Shown here: piece after piece, positions 7,421 through 16,783 of the stretch
How positions within the stretch are numbered: position 1 is the first letter of the stretch
Layout of the letters: each line of letters begins with the position of its first letter
Origin: Methyloglobulus sp.
GTDB taxonomy: Bacteria; Pseudomonadota; Gammaproteobacteria; Methylococcales; Methylomonadaceae
Assembly: GCA_013141505.1 (NCBI GenBank)
Contig: JABFQX010000018.1
Coordinates: forward strand, 1-59,718
Direction: 5' to 3'
Length of the DNA stretch: 59,718 bases
Translations under genes and position numbers: made by a program
Notes under the pieces: generated by a model
Database searches by the model: none
Seen by the model: the letters and a program-made list of their open reading frames with translations, nothing else
Told to the model about the DNA's origin: nothing

Positions 7421-9523
7421 ATGCAACTAATCTACTATCTATTCACCTTTGCCTTGTTTTGGCTACATGTAGCGACCCTTACAGCGATAACGGGTTCGCG
7501 TTTCGGTAGTTGGGCAATAGCCAGGGCAGCCAGTATCCTGATTGTTGTGCTGGTAGGCTTCTGTCTGGAACATGTCGTCGGTTTTGGTTCTTTAAACGGT
7601 GTCTGGCTTTTTACAACCGCATTTTCAATCTATTATCTGTACAGCAATTGGGCGACTTTGCTTGAGCAGGATTTCCTGAAAGGTGAACTGATTTTTGCCT
7701 GTTGCCTTGCCTATCCGTTATTGTGGCGTTATTTATACCCGACTATTTACAACACCTCTGAACGCATCACTAACCTAGTGATGATCAACAATTATTTGCC
7801 TGGCGACACCTTGCCCCCGCTTGACCGATGGATGCCGCCGTACCAGTTCGATTTTTACTACTCGGTCATGCACTATGGTGCTGCATTAGCGGGGCGGTTA
7901 TTGCAAATGTCCAATGGCCTTACCTACAACTACTGTTTTATTTTTCTCAACGCGTTAAGTTTGGCATTGGTCTGGGACTTTATGTCACGCTTCATAACGC
8001 AGCGTTCATTGCGTTTGTTGCTTATCGCTGCATTGGCGTGTGGTGGCACCGGTGCTAGCATAGTCAACCATATGATTACTGATGTGGCTCCGGGCAAAAA
8101 ACCTGATTACATGGCTTATATGTGGGGTAATTCTCGCTTCATCGGTGGCTATGAAAAAGAATTTAAAAACGAGTTTGGCCGAAAACTCTTTCCAAATCCG
8201 GTAGATCCTAAGTTAGAAGTGCCTGAGTTAAGAATGGAAAACTTTGGCTATCAGTTTTTTGTGGCGGATTATCATCCACCTGTCGCCGGTTTCTTTATCT
8301 TGTTTTTAAGTTTGGCAATCATTGGAGCGTTAGAGGCCGTCCCCGTTATCGGTCAAACCAAGGCTGCTGCCTTAAAGGCTCAAGAACACATTATCCAGCT
8401 AGGTCAGCGCGAACAACTGCTCCAGTTTATACTGGGACTTAGCGTTATTTCATTAATGGGAATCAATGCCTGGAATTTACCCTTGCAAGGTTTTTTGGTG
8501 GCAAGCTGGGTGGGATGGCGAATGGTTCAAGGTCGTACCGATCCTTTAAAAAAGCCCAATTGGACAGCTTTGATAAGCGGCGGACTTTTTGGCTTATTTT
8601 TGCTTTACCCTTATCTGGATACCTTTACCAACCGGGAAGTTTCCACGCCAATAAGCCTAGTTAAAGCTGGGCAGCATGTACCGGTACCACAATTTATCGG
8701 CCAATTCTGGCCTTTGCTCATCCTCTTTATACTGGGCTTTATCGCACCGACTTACCGCCGGATAACATTATTTTTTACGGTATTTTTTATCGGGGTGTTT
8801 GCGTTTACAGAAACTGTTTTTGTCGATGATACGACCGATGGCATTTATGAGCGTTTAAATTCGGTCATGAAATGGTGGGGTTGGCTTTGGACGGCGAGCC
8901 TGCTTACGCTCGGCACATTTTTGCTTGCCAACAAAAGCCATTTCGTCAGGATGCCTGCAATCGTTGCCCTGGTTTTTATATGTACCCATTTTTATGACAT
9001 AGGCCAATATTGGAAAAATGATGTGAGCAGCGATAGGGGGCATTTCGATGGTACCGATTTGTGGACCCGCGATCCTATCTATAAGCGGATGTTTAGATAT
9101 TTACGCATCGTGCCAGATGGTATTGTCGTTGAAAACCACTATGAGCAGGGCTACCACGAAGGCGGTGGCTTTAGCGCGTTTGCCGGTAAACCGTGGCTAT
9201 TGGGTTGGCTAAATCAAAATATGACTTGGCATGGCTTCAGTGATGAACTAGGTGAATTGTATGACGGCATGAAAGCCTTCTACGCCGGAAATTTGCCCAA
9301 TTCAGCGGAATGGATGATGTCACGTGATGTCGATTACATCATCTGGAACCAAAAAGATGCCGAAGCGGTAGCTCCGGAAGTTTGGCAAAAATTGAATACC
9401 GAATTGGAGAAGAATTATCTCTGGAAAATATTCGGCATGGCTAACAATAAACCCATAGGTATCTGGATTCGGAAAAAACCCAGTTATTTGGCTAAGGTTA
9501 AATACATGACTTCACCTTATTGA
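7421..9523 (+). CDS. Polytopic membrane protein, DUF2298 / GT-C glycosyltransferase-like
   Basis: 700 residues with more than ten predicted membrane helices, the first at the N-terminus (MQLIYYLFTFALFWLHVATL). A large loop near residues 120-160 contains PPLDRWMPPYQFDFYYSVMHYGA, which recalls the YYY-type motif of DUF2298 proteins. The C-terminal soluble part (DYIIWNQKDAEAV) resembles the small terminal domain of lipid-linked-sugar transferases. A role in surface glycan or glycoprotein assembly is inference, supported by the adjacent glycan operon. The stop codon TGA is the first triplet of the inserted MITE at 9521, so the original C-terminus may have been longer. Confidence 0.65.
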   Translation: MQLIYYLFTFALFWLHVATLTAITGSRFGSWAIARAASILIVVLVGFCLEHVVGFGSLNGVWLFTTAFSIYYLYSNWATLLEQDFLKGELIFACCLAYPLLWRYLYPTIYNTSERITNLVMINNYLPGDTLPPLDRWMPPYQFDFYYSVMHYGAALAGRLLQMSNGLTYNYCFIFLNALSLALVWDFMSRFITQRSLRLLLIAALACGGTGASIVNHMITDVAPGKKPDYMAYMWGNSRFIGGYEKEFKNEFGRKLFPNPVDPKLEVPELRMENFGYQFFVADYHPPVAGFFILFLSLAIIGALEAVPVIGQTKAAALKAQEHIIQLGQREQLLQFILGLSVISLMGINAWNLPLQGFLVASWVGWRMVQGRTDPLKKPNWTALISGGLFGLFLLYPYLDTFTNREVSTPISLVKAGQHVPVPQFIGQFWPLLILFILGFIAPTYRRITLFFTVFFIGVFAFTETVFVDDTTDGIYERLNSVMKWWGWLWTASLLTLGTFLLANKSHFVRMPAIVALVFICTHFYDIGQYWKNDVSSDRGHFDGTDLWTRDPIYKRMFRYLRIVPDGIVVENHYEQGYHEGGGFSAFAGKPWLLGWLNQNMTWHGFSDELGELYDGMKAFYAGNLPNSAEWMMSRDVDYIIWNQKDAEAVAPEVWQKLNTELEKNYLWKIFGMANNKPIGIWIRKKPSYLAKVKYMTSPY

Positions 9524-9685
9524 TCCGGCCTTATGAAGCATTAATTTTCCTTCGATTACTTCGACTACGCTCAGTATTTATGCCCATTGGGTACAAGTTC
9601 GCTCAGGGTACGTTACCGCTGCGTTCCCTGAGCGAAGCCGAAGGGGTTTGGCAACTACTTCAAACATTAAAAGGCTGGATCTATA
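9521..9685. mobile_element. Family A MITE-like element
   Basis: Begins TGATCCGGCCTTATGAAG and ends AAAAGGCTGGATCTATAA, imperfect inverted ends. The centre carries TTCGACTACGCTCAG and CCCTGAGCGAAGCCGAAGGG-type palindromic cores. It occupies the whole gap between two convergent genes and could act as a bidirectional terminator. Sister copies are at 28866 and 43255. Confidence 0.7.
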
Positions 9686-9696
9686 ATACCCGGCAA

Positions 9697-11712
9697 TCAA
9701 TCAACCTTGAAAATTAAAGTATGGTTTTTTTCATGGCTGAATACCAAAGGAAGGGTTTGTATAATCAAGGGTTCATTGACACCGTATTCTTTTGAATTAC
9801 GCACAGCATCATCAATCACGATAAAGCGAATGCCTTCAGCATGGCTCATATCTAACACTTCTTGAGCGCTATTTGCCTGGTAGATGGACTTCATTTTTTC
9901 GCCCCGGGTGTCGGTATCGTAGCCTGCTGACCAGGCATAATAAGGCCAACCAAAATAAATAGGCCGTCCTGCAAATTGTACGGGATGAAGCACTTCCCAG
10001 TCAGTCAGGAATATATCCCTCGGATTGCTGTTTTTGCTTGCCCAAAGGGTAACAGGGTCATCCATGGCAATGGTGACATCGTTTTTGTTCATGTTGTACA
10101 GGGTCAGTAAGTCCACCCAACCAGTCACTGACAATAGGACTGACAACAAGATTGCCGTCACGGTTAAGGCATTGTCTTTGCTTTCCCATAATCGCACCAA
10201 GAATGCGGCGATAAAGATATTGCTCAGCATGACGCTCAGCATAATAAATTTATGATTGGCATTAATATCGGTGGTTAAAGAAATAGTAGAAGCGAAGATA
10301 AGCGGGGCAATGAAAGCCAATGCCAAGGCCTTATAGCCACGCGGTGTATTAAAAAGGGAAATGAAAAATAAGGGGCAAAATAAACCTAATAGCTCCAGAT
10401 AAAATGCCGCAGTGCCTGCCAGGGTTTTATGTTCGGCCAGGAAGCCGAAACTCCAACTGGGTTTCACGGCAGCAGCACCGGCACCAATAAACCAGCTTTG
10501 CTGCGCGAAGGAAAGGATCAGCGACAATGCGGCGATGATTAAAAACTCACCACGATGTCGACAAAAAACGGCCAATATGCAAAAAATAATCAACGCAGTT
10601 ATTAACACTGCACCATTCCAGAAACTGATCAAACCCAAAAGTACTCCCAGGGTGATCGCACGTTGCCAGCTTTCCGGCCACCAATTGCCTTTTCCTAGAA
10701 AAAAAGAAGGTTTGCTATTTAAAAAATCGATACGGCTCTTTGGGTTGTCCTGATTGAATTCGGCAACCATCGCCTTTAACAAGGGTAACAGTGCCAGTAA
10801 TGCCACGATGAATACGCAAATAGAAAAAGCAAAATGGCGTTGGTTGGCATACACATTTTGCGCCCATAGTCCCCAGTTTTCATGTTCCGTTTTACCGATA
10901 TGCAAGGATACATTCCAGAGCGATTGCCAGAGATTATCGCCCGCCAGGTTTTCTTTGATATAGGTGAAAAAGGCAAAAGAGCTTCGGAAAATAAACAAAT
11001 AGCCTGTTAACACACCCACCAAGCGCTTTCCGGTAATAGCCACAGCGAGGACATAAAGCAATAAAAAAAGGCTGACTAGAGAAAAAATACTGGGTAAATT
11101 GAATGCCCAATCGAGCCGCATACCGAGGTATTCAAGTGAGGCTGCCATAAATTGGAACATAAAGTGATAACGGATGTTGCCTTCCGGAAAGTGCGGGTAT
11201 TGCGGCGGAAAATTCTCACCCATTGAAAATGAACGAATCATCGCAAGGTGCGGGCCAAAGTCACTCCAGACGGTACTGCCAATAAGAAGTGCGCCATCTT
11301 TTACACTGAGTGTATGCCAGGCAATAAAACTTGCCAGGATTAAAGAAAAAATCAGGTAGATAATTTCCGGTTGAACCAAACACTGCCAAGACCAATGAAA
11401 CCTTCTTGATAATATTCGCCAATACCGCGCTTGCCAGTATAAAGCCCCGCTAACACAAAGGCCGATCCCTAAAGCCAGCCATGTTCCTAGATGCATGGTA
11501 CGGGTCAAATCCGCACAAATAAAAGCTACCCAATTCATTACCAATGCACCCAGCAACCAAGCGACGGGCAGTTTAATCATCCACTCAGGAATAGGGATAG
11601 CCTTCCCGGACAGGCTTTGTTGCTGCGGCAGATTGATTACCCAAGGAAGCACTAACAGGGCGAGGTGATAGCCTAAAAAAAAGATAACGATAAGATAGAG
11701 CAGGGCTAACAT
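9697..11712 (-). CDS. Polytopic membrane protein, DUF2298 / GT-C glycosyltransferase-like
   Basis: 671 residues with about 12 predicted membrane helices. A periplasmic-loop-like segment (VWSDFGPHLAMIRSFSMG, then PPQYPHFPEGNIRYHFMFQ) parallels the corresponding loop of the convergent gene at 7421, and the C-terminal soluble tail ends in IRFIVIDDAVRNSKEYG. This is the last gene of the minus-strand glycan operon beginning at 16596. A GT-C enzyme using a polyprenyl-phosphate sugar supplied by the GtrB-like proteins is plausible but not shown by catalytic residues I can confirm. Confidence 0.62.
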   Translation of the reverse strand: MLALLYLIVIFFLGYHLALLVLPWVINLPQQQSLSGKAIPIPEWMIKLPVAWLLGALVMNWVAFICADLTRTMHLGTWLALGIGLCVSGALYWQARYWRILSRRFHWSWQCLVQPEIIYLIFSLILASFIAWHTLSVKDGALLIGSTVWSDFGPHLAMIRSFSMGENFPPQYPHFPEGNIRYHFMFQFMAASLEYLGMRLDWAFNLPSIFSLVSLFLLLYVLAVAITGKRLVGVLTGYLFIFRSSFAFFTYIKENLAGDNLWQSLWNVSLHIGKTEHENWGLWAQNVYANQRHFAFSICVFIVALLALLPLLKAMVAEFNQDNPKSRIDFLNSKPSFFLGKGNWWPESWQRAITLGVLLGLISFWNGAVLITALIIFCILAVFCRHRGEFLIIAALSLILSFAQQSWFIGAGAAAVKPSWSFGFLAEHKTLAGTAAFYLELLGLFCPLFFISLFNTPRGYKALALAFIAPLIFASTISLTTDINANHKFIMLSVMLSNIFIAAFLVRLWESKDNALTVTAILLSVLLSVTGWVDLLTLYNMNKNDVTIAMDDPVTLWASKNSNPRDIFLTDWEVLHPVQFAGRPIYFGWPYYAWSAGYDTDTRGEKMKSIYQANSAQEVLDMSHAEGIRFIVIDDAVRNSKEYGVNEPLIIQTLPLVFSHEKNHTLIFKVD

Positions 11713-11774
11713 ACTGTGGTTTCCGTGCGGTGATAGTTAAAATTTATAATCTTGCGAAGGGTTAGGGCAATAAC

Positions 11775-12755
11775 CTAATGGCTTGATTCCAAACCGGATG
11801 ATTCGTCCGGGCGGAGCGATGAAATTTCAGTACTGATAATATAGCGCGGGCGGTTTTTAACCTCGTCATAAATTCGCGCCAAATAAGTGCCAATAATGCC
11901 AAGGCTTAGCATTAATGCGCTGCCAATAATCAATTGCAATAAAATGACGGTGGTAAAACCGCTGTAGGCAATGCCGTAAAATTTCATGTACAAGGTTTGT
12001 GCGGCAAGCAGCAAGGAGCCGATAAAAAATAAACCGCCCAGAAACGTAATGATTTGTAAGGGCAGGGAAGAAAATGCAGTAATCGCGGAAATAAACAGTT
12101 TACCTAATGTTACTGGCGACCATTTGCCGTCGCCAGCAGCACGTCGTGCCACCTTAAATTCTAATCGGTAACGCGTAAAGCCAACCCAGGCTGACATGCC
12201 GCGAAAAAAAGTATCTTTCTCCTGCAAGCGTTGCCACGCATCAACGACTTTGCGATCCATGAGTTTGAAATCCGAAGCCCCCCGTAAATCGAAACCGGAC
12301 AAGCGGTTGAAAGTGCGGTAGAACAAATTGGCGCAGATTTTATACAAGCCGCTTTCATGGCCGCGATTCCGCTTGATGCCTTCCACCACATCAAAGCCTT
12401 CCTCACGCCATATTTTGACCATCTTTGGGATGAGTTCAGGCGGATGTTGCAAATCCGCATCCATAACTAAACAGGCGTCGCCATCAGCTGCTTCCAGTCC
12501 AGCACATAATGCGGCTTCCTTACCAAAATTGCGGCTGAATTTGATGGCTTTGATGCCGGGTAGCGTCTGCGCTAATTTTTGCAGCACCTGCCATGTGTCA
12601 TCACGTGAGCCGTCATCAATCAGGACAAATTGATACGCAAGACTATGTGCCTGCAAAATAGTGCATATTGTAGTAATGCTGGTCTCGATATGTGAGCTTT
12701 CGTTGTATACGGGTATGACGAGGGAGATTTTGAACGGGCGCATAGTTTTATCCAT
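11775..12755 (-). CDS. GtrB/DPM1-like family 2 glycosyltransferase
   Basis: 326 residues. The N-terminal GT-A domain has SLVIPVYNESSHIE, FVLIDDGSRDDTW, FSRNFGKEAAL and the metal-binding VMDADLQHPPEL motif; two C-terminal membrane helices follow (about residues 230-300). This arrangement is that of polyprenyl-phosphate glycosyltransferases such as GtrB and ArnC, which load a sugar on undecaprenyl phosphate at the cytoplasmic face. It follows GtrA (12808) directly, the usual partner. A second paralogue opens the operon at 16596. The sugar cannot be predicted. A start at the second Met (residue 5) is possible. Confidence 0.85.
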   Translation of the reverse strand: MDKTMRPFKISLVIPVYNESSHIETSITTICTILQAHSLAYQFVLIDDGSRDDTWQVLQKLAQTLPGIKAIKFSRNFGKEAALCAGLEAADGDACLVMDADLQHPPELIPKMVKIWREEGFDVVEGIKRNRGHESGLYKICANLFYRTFNRLSGFDLRGASDFKLMDRKVVDAWQRLQEKDTFFRGMSAWVGFTRYRLEFKVARRAAGDGKWSPVTLGKLFISAITAFSSLPLQIITFLGGLFFIGSLLLAAQTLYMKFYGIAYSGFTTVILLQLIIGSALMLSLGIIGTYLARIYDEVKNRPRYIISTEISSLRPDESSGLESSH

Positions 12756-12807
12756 ATCTCAGTTAATGTTGAAAAAAGTCAGCAATATTGGGTTGATTGA
12801 CAGGTGT

Positions 12808-13191
12808 TTATTTATAGATAAGGGTCTTATACACAATAAAATTCCAACAGACGATCACGCACATCACCGCTGGTTTGGCTAAAAGAGGCGGGATTTGCAA
12901 GTAGTCGGAACACAGGTAAAGCATTGCATTGCCCGCGAAAAAATTAAAGCCAACCAAGCTAATATAAAACACTGTTTGTAACCTGATGTTACCTTTTGAA
13001 CGAAATGTCCAAAGGCGGTTTAGGGTGAAATTTATAACTGAAACAGATGCATAGACAATGCTATTGGCTACTAAATAATGAATTTTAAATTCTTTCAGTA
13101 ATACAAAAAACAAACCGTATTCGAGCAAAAAAGAACTGCCGCCCACAATTAAATAGCGTAAAAATTGCCGGATTGTTCTGCTTGTCTTCAC
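12808..13191 (-). CDS. GtrA family membrane protein
   Basis: 127 residues, four predicted helices, with the GtrA-type opening FLRYLIVGGSSFLLEYGLFF and the conserved NFTLNRLWTFRSKG segment between helices 2 and 3. GtrA proteins are thought to flip the undecaprenyl-phosphate sugar made by GtrB. It lies between the FAD oxidoreductase and the GtrB-like gene, consistent with one transcript. Confidence 0.85.
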   Translation of the reverse strand: MKTSRTIRQFLRYLIVGGSSFLLEYGLFFVLLKEFKIHYLVANSIVYASVSVINFTLNRLWTFRSKGNIRLQTVFYISLVGFNFFAGNAMLYLCSDYLQIPPLLAKPAVMCVIVCWNFIVYKTLIYK

Positions 13192-13265
13192 CTCGTACTA
13201 CCTGGTCAATACGCGATTGGCTATAGTAAAAAAGATCTGCTCTATTGGGATTTCTGTTCTGGTAT

Positions 13266-14597
13266 TCAATTGTTCGTATTCGATAGCTTTGCAGCAAGCC
13301 GCCTACCTATATCCCGTCCTTCCCGTATCGCATAATTGGTGCCGCGATCTTCTGGGTAAATCTGTGCCATAGAGCAGACAGACAACCCTGCAAGCGGCGC
13401 GTTTTCTGGTGGTATAAGGCGGCTGTAGTTTTTTTCCACTACCGGCTGTGACCACCGCGCACGCCATAAATGGTGCTGTTGAATCCAGCTCCGCTCCAAT
13501 TTCGGGAACATAAGCTGCAAATAAGGCAAGGCATAATCCAGCATTTCGTCGGCGGTCATTGAATACATCGCGTCGGTATGCGGCAAATACTTGGACAAAT
13601 ACACAATATGCTTGCCGCCATATGTTTCTGGATGCTCAAAGTTAGTGTGCTCAATCACCCCGACAAAAGGAAAACTAGGTTCATTCACATTAAGCCAGTA
13701 AGTAGCCGACAATGAACGATCAAGTTCCAGCACCAGGCAGACATTGCCGATGTATTGGATTCGTTCAAGTGAATTAAGGTAGTCAACGCTGGCCCACGCC
13801 CGGATCATGTCGGCAAACAAAGGCAACGCAGTCGTGGCGATGACCTGTTCACAGGTGACGATACCTTTCGTTGTCTGCACTTGCCATTGGGAGTCAACGG
13901 GTGTGATGGCTTGCACGGGCGTATTCATTTCGATGCGGCCACCGAGCTCAATAATTCGCTTGGCAAGGTTATCAACTAGGCTGATGAAGCCACCCTTAAA
14001 ATAAGCCAAACGCTCTTCGCCACCTTTGCCGCGACTGCCACCGCGTAATTTTAGTTTGTTCCAGAACCAGACCGCTGAAATTTGCTCAGCATAGGGGCCA
14101 AATTTGCCTTTGAGTAGCGGTTCCCACATGATTTTGTAAACCTTTTCGCCGCCCAATTCCTTAAGCCACTCTGCGGCGGTTTTATCTTCCAGCAGCATCC
14201 AGTTTTTGACCCGTCGCGCACGCAAAGCCAACAAGCCTAGCCTGATGCGGTCATACCACGGCAACGGGGTAAAGTTTAGTAAATCCCAGGGCGTTGAAAG
14301 TTTGAAAAAATTATTGGCATAGTAAACGCCGGTGTTGGTTGGGTTAATGACGATCTGATCATTCAAACCCAGTTCGTCAATCAGTTGCATGACTTCCAGA
14401 TCATTGGTGAACCAATGATGGTAAAAGCGGTCGAGCTTTGCTCCGCCGACATCAAATGCCGCCGCAAGGCCGCCGGCTTCAGATTCCGCTTCAAGAACGG
14501 TCACAGCGATGCCTTGTTTTGCCAGTTCGAAGGCAGCGGTCAGTCCTGTAAAGCCGCCGCCGACGATGGCGACGCGGGTATGATGGGTTATTGACAT
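13266..14597 (-). CDS. NAD(P)/FAD-dependent oxidoreductase of the amine oxidase type
   Basis: 443 residues. Starts with a Rossmann dinucleotide fold (VAIVGGGFTGLTAAFELAKQG), then VLEAESEAGGLAA and the DRFYHHWF segment typical of protoporphyrinogen-oxidase-like or UDP-galactopyranose-mutase-like proteins in polysaccharide clusters. The C-terminal FAD-binding part (EDRGTNYAIREGRDIGRRLA) is present. It overlaps the preceding LPG-synthase-like gene by 10 bases, so the two are translationally linked. The substrate is unknown; a lipid-linked or nucleotide sugar is a guess from context. Confidence 0.75.
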   Translation of the reverse strand: MSITHHTRVAIVGGGFTGLTAAFELAKQGIAVTVLEAESEAGGLAAAFDVGGAKLDRFYHHWFTNDLEVMQLIDELGLNDQIVINPTNTGVYYANNFFKLSTPWDLLNFTPLPWYDRIRLGLLALRARRVKNWMLLEDKTAAEWLKELGGEKVYKIMWEPLLKGKFGPYAEQISAVWFWNKLKLRGGSRGKGGEERLAYFKGGFISLVDNLAKRIIELGGRIEMNTPVQAITPVDSQWQVQTTKGIVTCEQVIATTALPLFADMIRAWASVDYLNSLERIQYIGNVCLVLELDRSLSATYWLNVNEPSFPFVGVIEHTNFEHPETYGGKHIVYLSKYLPHTDAMYSMTADEMLDYALPYLQLMFPKLERSWIQQHHLWRARWSQPVVEKNYSRLIPPENAPLAGLSVCSMAQIYPEDRGTNYAIREGRDIGRRLAAKLSNTNN

Positions 14598-15583
14598 GAA
14601 TTGATTTCCTCGGCAGGTTTGGGTTTACTGGGGTGCAAGGCCAAATAAAGCCCTCCCACGATAGTCGGTGGTAACCACAGCAGGACATGCACCAATAAGG
14701 CGAAGCCTAAAGCGGCAGATTGGCTATTGCCCAATGCGGTCATTGCGTAGCCAGTGAAATAATCGAACGTACCGATGTAGCCGGGAGTGCTTGGGATCAA
14801 GGTCGCAAGCGTACCGACGGGCAGTGCCAGCCAGCCCGCTTCGGGGGCGGTTAATGCCGGTAAAGCAAGTGCGGCAAACCAAAACACAAAGCCTTCAGCT
14901 AACCAGGCAATCACTGAGCAAACCAGCAATTTGCTGATCCGTTTGCCTTTCGCCAAGTTGCTCAATGCCGTGAGTATCTTGTCGATTTCATGGCTGAGTT
15001 TTTGACCGAGACGGGGAGATATTTTGGTTGCCAGCCTACCGGTAATGCGGGCAACAGGGAAAAATAGTTGTGGGAAAACCATCACCAGCAAGATACCCGT
15101 GGCAATAGCGGCAAGTGCGGAGCGTCCCAATCCGGCAAAGCGATTGGCATCTAACTGAAAAACAAGTAATGCGCTCAACAACAGCAGGATCACCATCAAT
15201 AAATCCAGTAACCGCTCAACAAACAAGGTCGCCAGGACAACGCTGGCACTGGTGCTCAAACGACCATTAAAAGCAAAGGCACGCAACACATCGCCAGCGC
15301 GAAATGGCAACACATTGTTAGTGGCAAAACTTGCCAAAAAAGGCCCGGCGCATGCCAGCCAGCTTAATCTTGGATTTTCGGTTGTTAACATCAAACGCCA
15401 ACGCTGGATCCTGAAGGTATAACCGATGCTGAAAGCCGCCAATGCTGCGGTAAGCCATGAGGGGTTGGTATCGGCAAAGGCTTTGCGGAGCTCATCAGGA
15501 TTGATTTGCGAAATAATCAGCCAAACAAAAACGCCGGCAAGGGTTATGCTCAAGCCGAGTCGGATGAATTGTTTGGCTTTCAA
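14588..15583 (-). CDS. LPG-synthase-TM / UPF0104 family membrane protein
   Basis: 331 residues, about eight helices, with SWLTAALAAFSIGYTFRIQRWRLML early and LPFRAGDVLRAF in the middle, hallmarks of the lysylphosphatidylglycerol synthase transmembrane family. Many stand-alone members sit in glycan operons and may act as flippases or lipid-linked transferases. It overlaps the upstream glycosyltransferase by 4 bases (ATGA) and the downstream FAD gene by 10. The exact function is not predictable. Confidence 0.8.
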   Translation of the reverse strand: MKAKQFIRLGLSITLAGVFVWLIISQINPDELRKAFADTNPSWLTAALAAFSIGYTFRIQRWRLMLTTENPRLSWLACAGPFLASFATNNVLPFRAGDVLRAFAFNGRLSTSASVVLATLFVERLLDLLMVILLLLSALLVFQLDANRFAGLGRSALAAIATGILLVMVFPQLFFPVARITGRLATKISPRLGQKLSHEIDKILTALSNLAKGKRISKLLVCSVIAWLAEGFVFWFAALALPALTAPEAGWLALPVGTLATLIPSTPGYIGTFDYFTGYAMTALGNSQSAALGFALLVHVLLWLPPTIVGGLYLALHPSKPKPAEEINSCQ

Positions 15584-16596
15584 GGTCGATTTACCACAGG
15601 GCTTCGTGACATCAGTGGTTCCTGTTCAGTAAATCCCACATATTCTTGGACGACATAAAGTGGGCGGTTTTTGGTTTCATTATAAATACGACCGACATAT
15701 TCGCCGAGAATGCCCACGCAAATAAGCTGAACGCCGCCCAGGAAAAGCACGGCAATCATTAAAGCCGTCCAACCTTCAACCCATATATTGGTAAACAGGC
15801 GCAGATAAAGGGCGTAGACAATGCCAGATAGGGCGGCAATCGCCGCAAACATACCGATAGAAATCGAGATCTGTAAAGGTTTGGTCGAAAACGATAAAAT
15901 GCCATCGGTCGCAAAACGTAACATCTTTCGTAGCGGATATTTGCTTTCACCGGCAAAGCGTTTGGCACGTTGATAAGGCAACGCGATTTGTTTAAAACCC
16001 GCCCAACTCACCATGCCCCGCACGAAGCGATCCCGCTCTGGCATGGCTCTGATAGTATCGGTGACTTCACGTCCCATTAAGCGAAAATCTCCAGTATCGA
16101 GCGGGATGGGGACATCAGAAAGCCGATTCAGCAAACGGTAGAATCCCCGTGCCGTAATCCGTTTGAAATAGGATTCGCCTAAGCGGATGTTGCGAGTGCC
16201 ATAAACCACATCGTAGCCTTCACGCCATTTTTCGATCATGTCGTTTATCACTTCAGGCGGGTCTTGCAGATCCGCATCAATCAACACGACAGCATTGCCA
16301 TGTGCCGCATCAATTCCCGCTGTTACCGCTATTTGATGACCAAAGTTACGCGCAAAACCGATAACGCGTACCCGCTTGTCTTTTACTGCCAGTTCACGCA
16401 GCATGGCGCGTGTGCGATCACGGCTACCATCGTCTACAAAAATCAGTTCAACGTCCTGACAATCGAGTGTTTCACAGACGGCGTTAAGGCGCTTTATGGT
16501 TTCATGGATGACTTCTTCCTCGTTATAGCAAGGAATAACAATCGACAGTAGCAGTAATTGCCGGTCTAATTTTATCGGGTTTTTATCGATATTCAT
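15580..16596 (-). CDS. GtrB-like family 2 glycosyltransferase, first gene of the glycan operon
   Basis: 338 residues. GT-A domain with LSIVIPCYNEEEVIHET, LIFVDDGSRDRTRAML, GFARNFGHQIAVTAG and VLIDADLQDPPEV, then two C-terminal helices with GEYVGRIYNETKNRP, the standard end of bactoprenol glucosyltransferases. It shares fold and motifs with the gene at 11775 but differs enough to use another sugar. Promoter and ribosome-binding site upstream are weak by eye. The divergent neighbour is ychJ. Confidence 0.87.
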   Translation of the reverse strand: MNIDKNPIKLDRQLLLLSIVIPCYNEEEVIHETIKRLNAVCETLDCQDVELIFVDDGSRDRTRAMLRELAVKDKRVRVIGFARNFGHQIAVTAGIDAAHGNAVVLIDADLQDPPEVINDMIEKWREGYDVVYGTRNIRLGESYFKRITARGFYRLLNRLSDVPIPLDTGDFRLMGREVTDTIRAMPERDRFVRGMVSWAGFKQIALPYQRAKRFAGESKYPLRKMLRFATDGILSFSTKPLQISISIGMFAAIAALSGIVYALYLRLFTNIWVEGWTALMIAVLFLGGVQLICVGILGEYVGRIYNETKNRPLYVVQEYVGFTEQEPLMSRSPVVNRP

Positions 16597-16783
16597 GATT
16601 TACGGGCAAAGCTATAAAAAAAGCGGTTGGTTAATATCGTTGTCATGGTAAAGAAAATGCATTTATTTTGGCTTAACTGCAAACTCGATTAACACAAAAA
16701 TAAACGAGAGCATCAAATTGCCATTCGAGTATAGTTGCAAATTGTAAAACGCTGCTTCCTGAATAGCGAAGCAAGGTAAAATA

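Noticed and set aside
9520-9717. 65-codon frame overlapping the MITE
   Set aside because: It consists of the mobile repeat itself and extends antisense into the 9697 gene.
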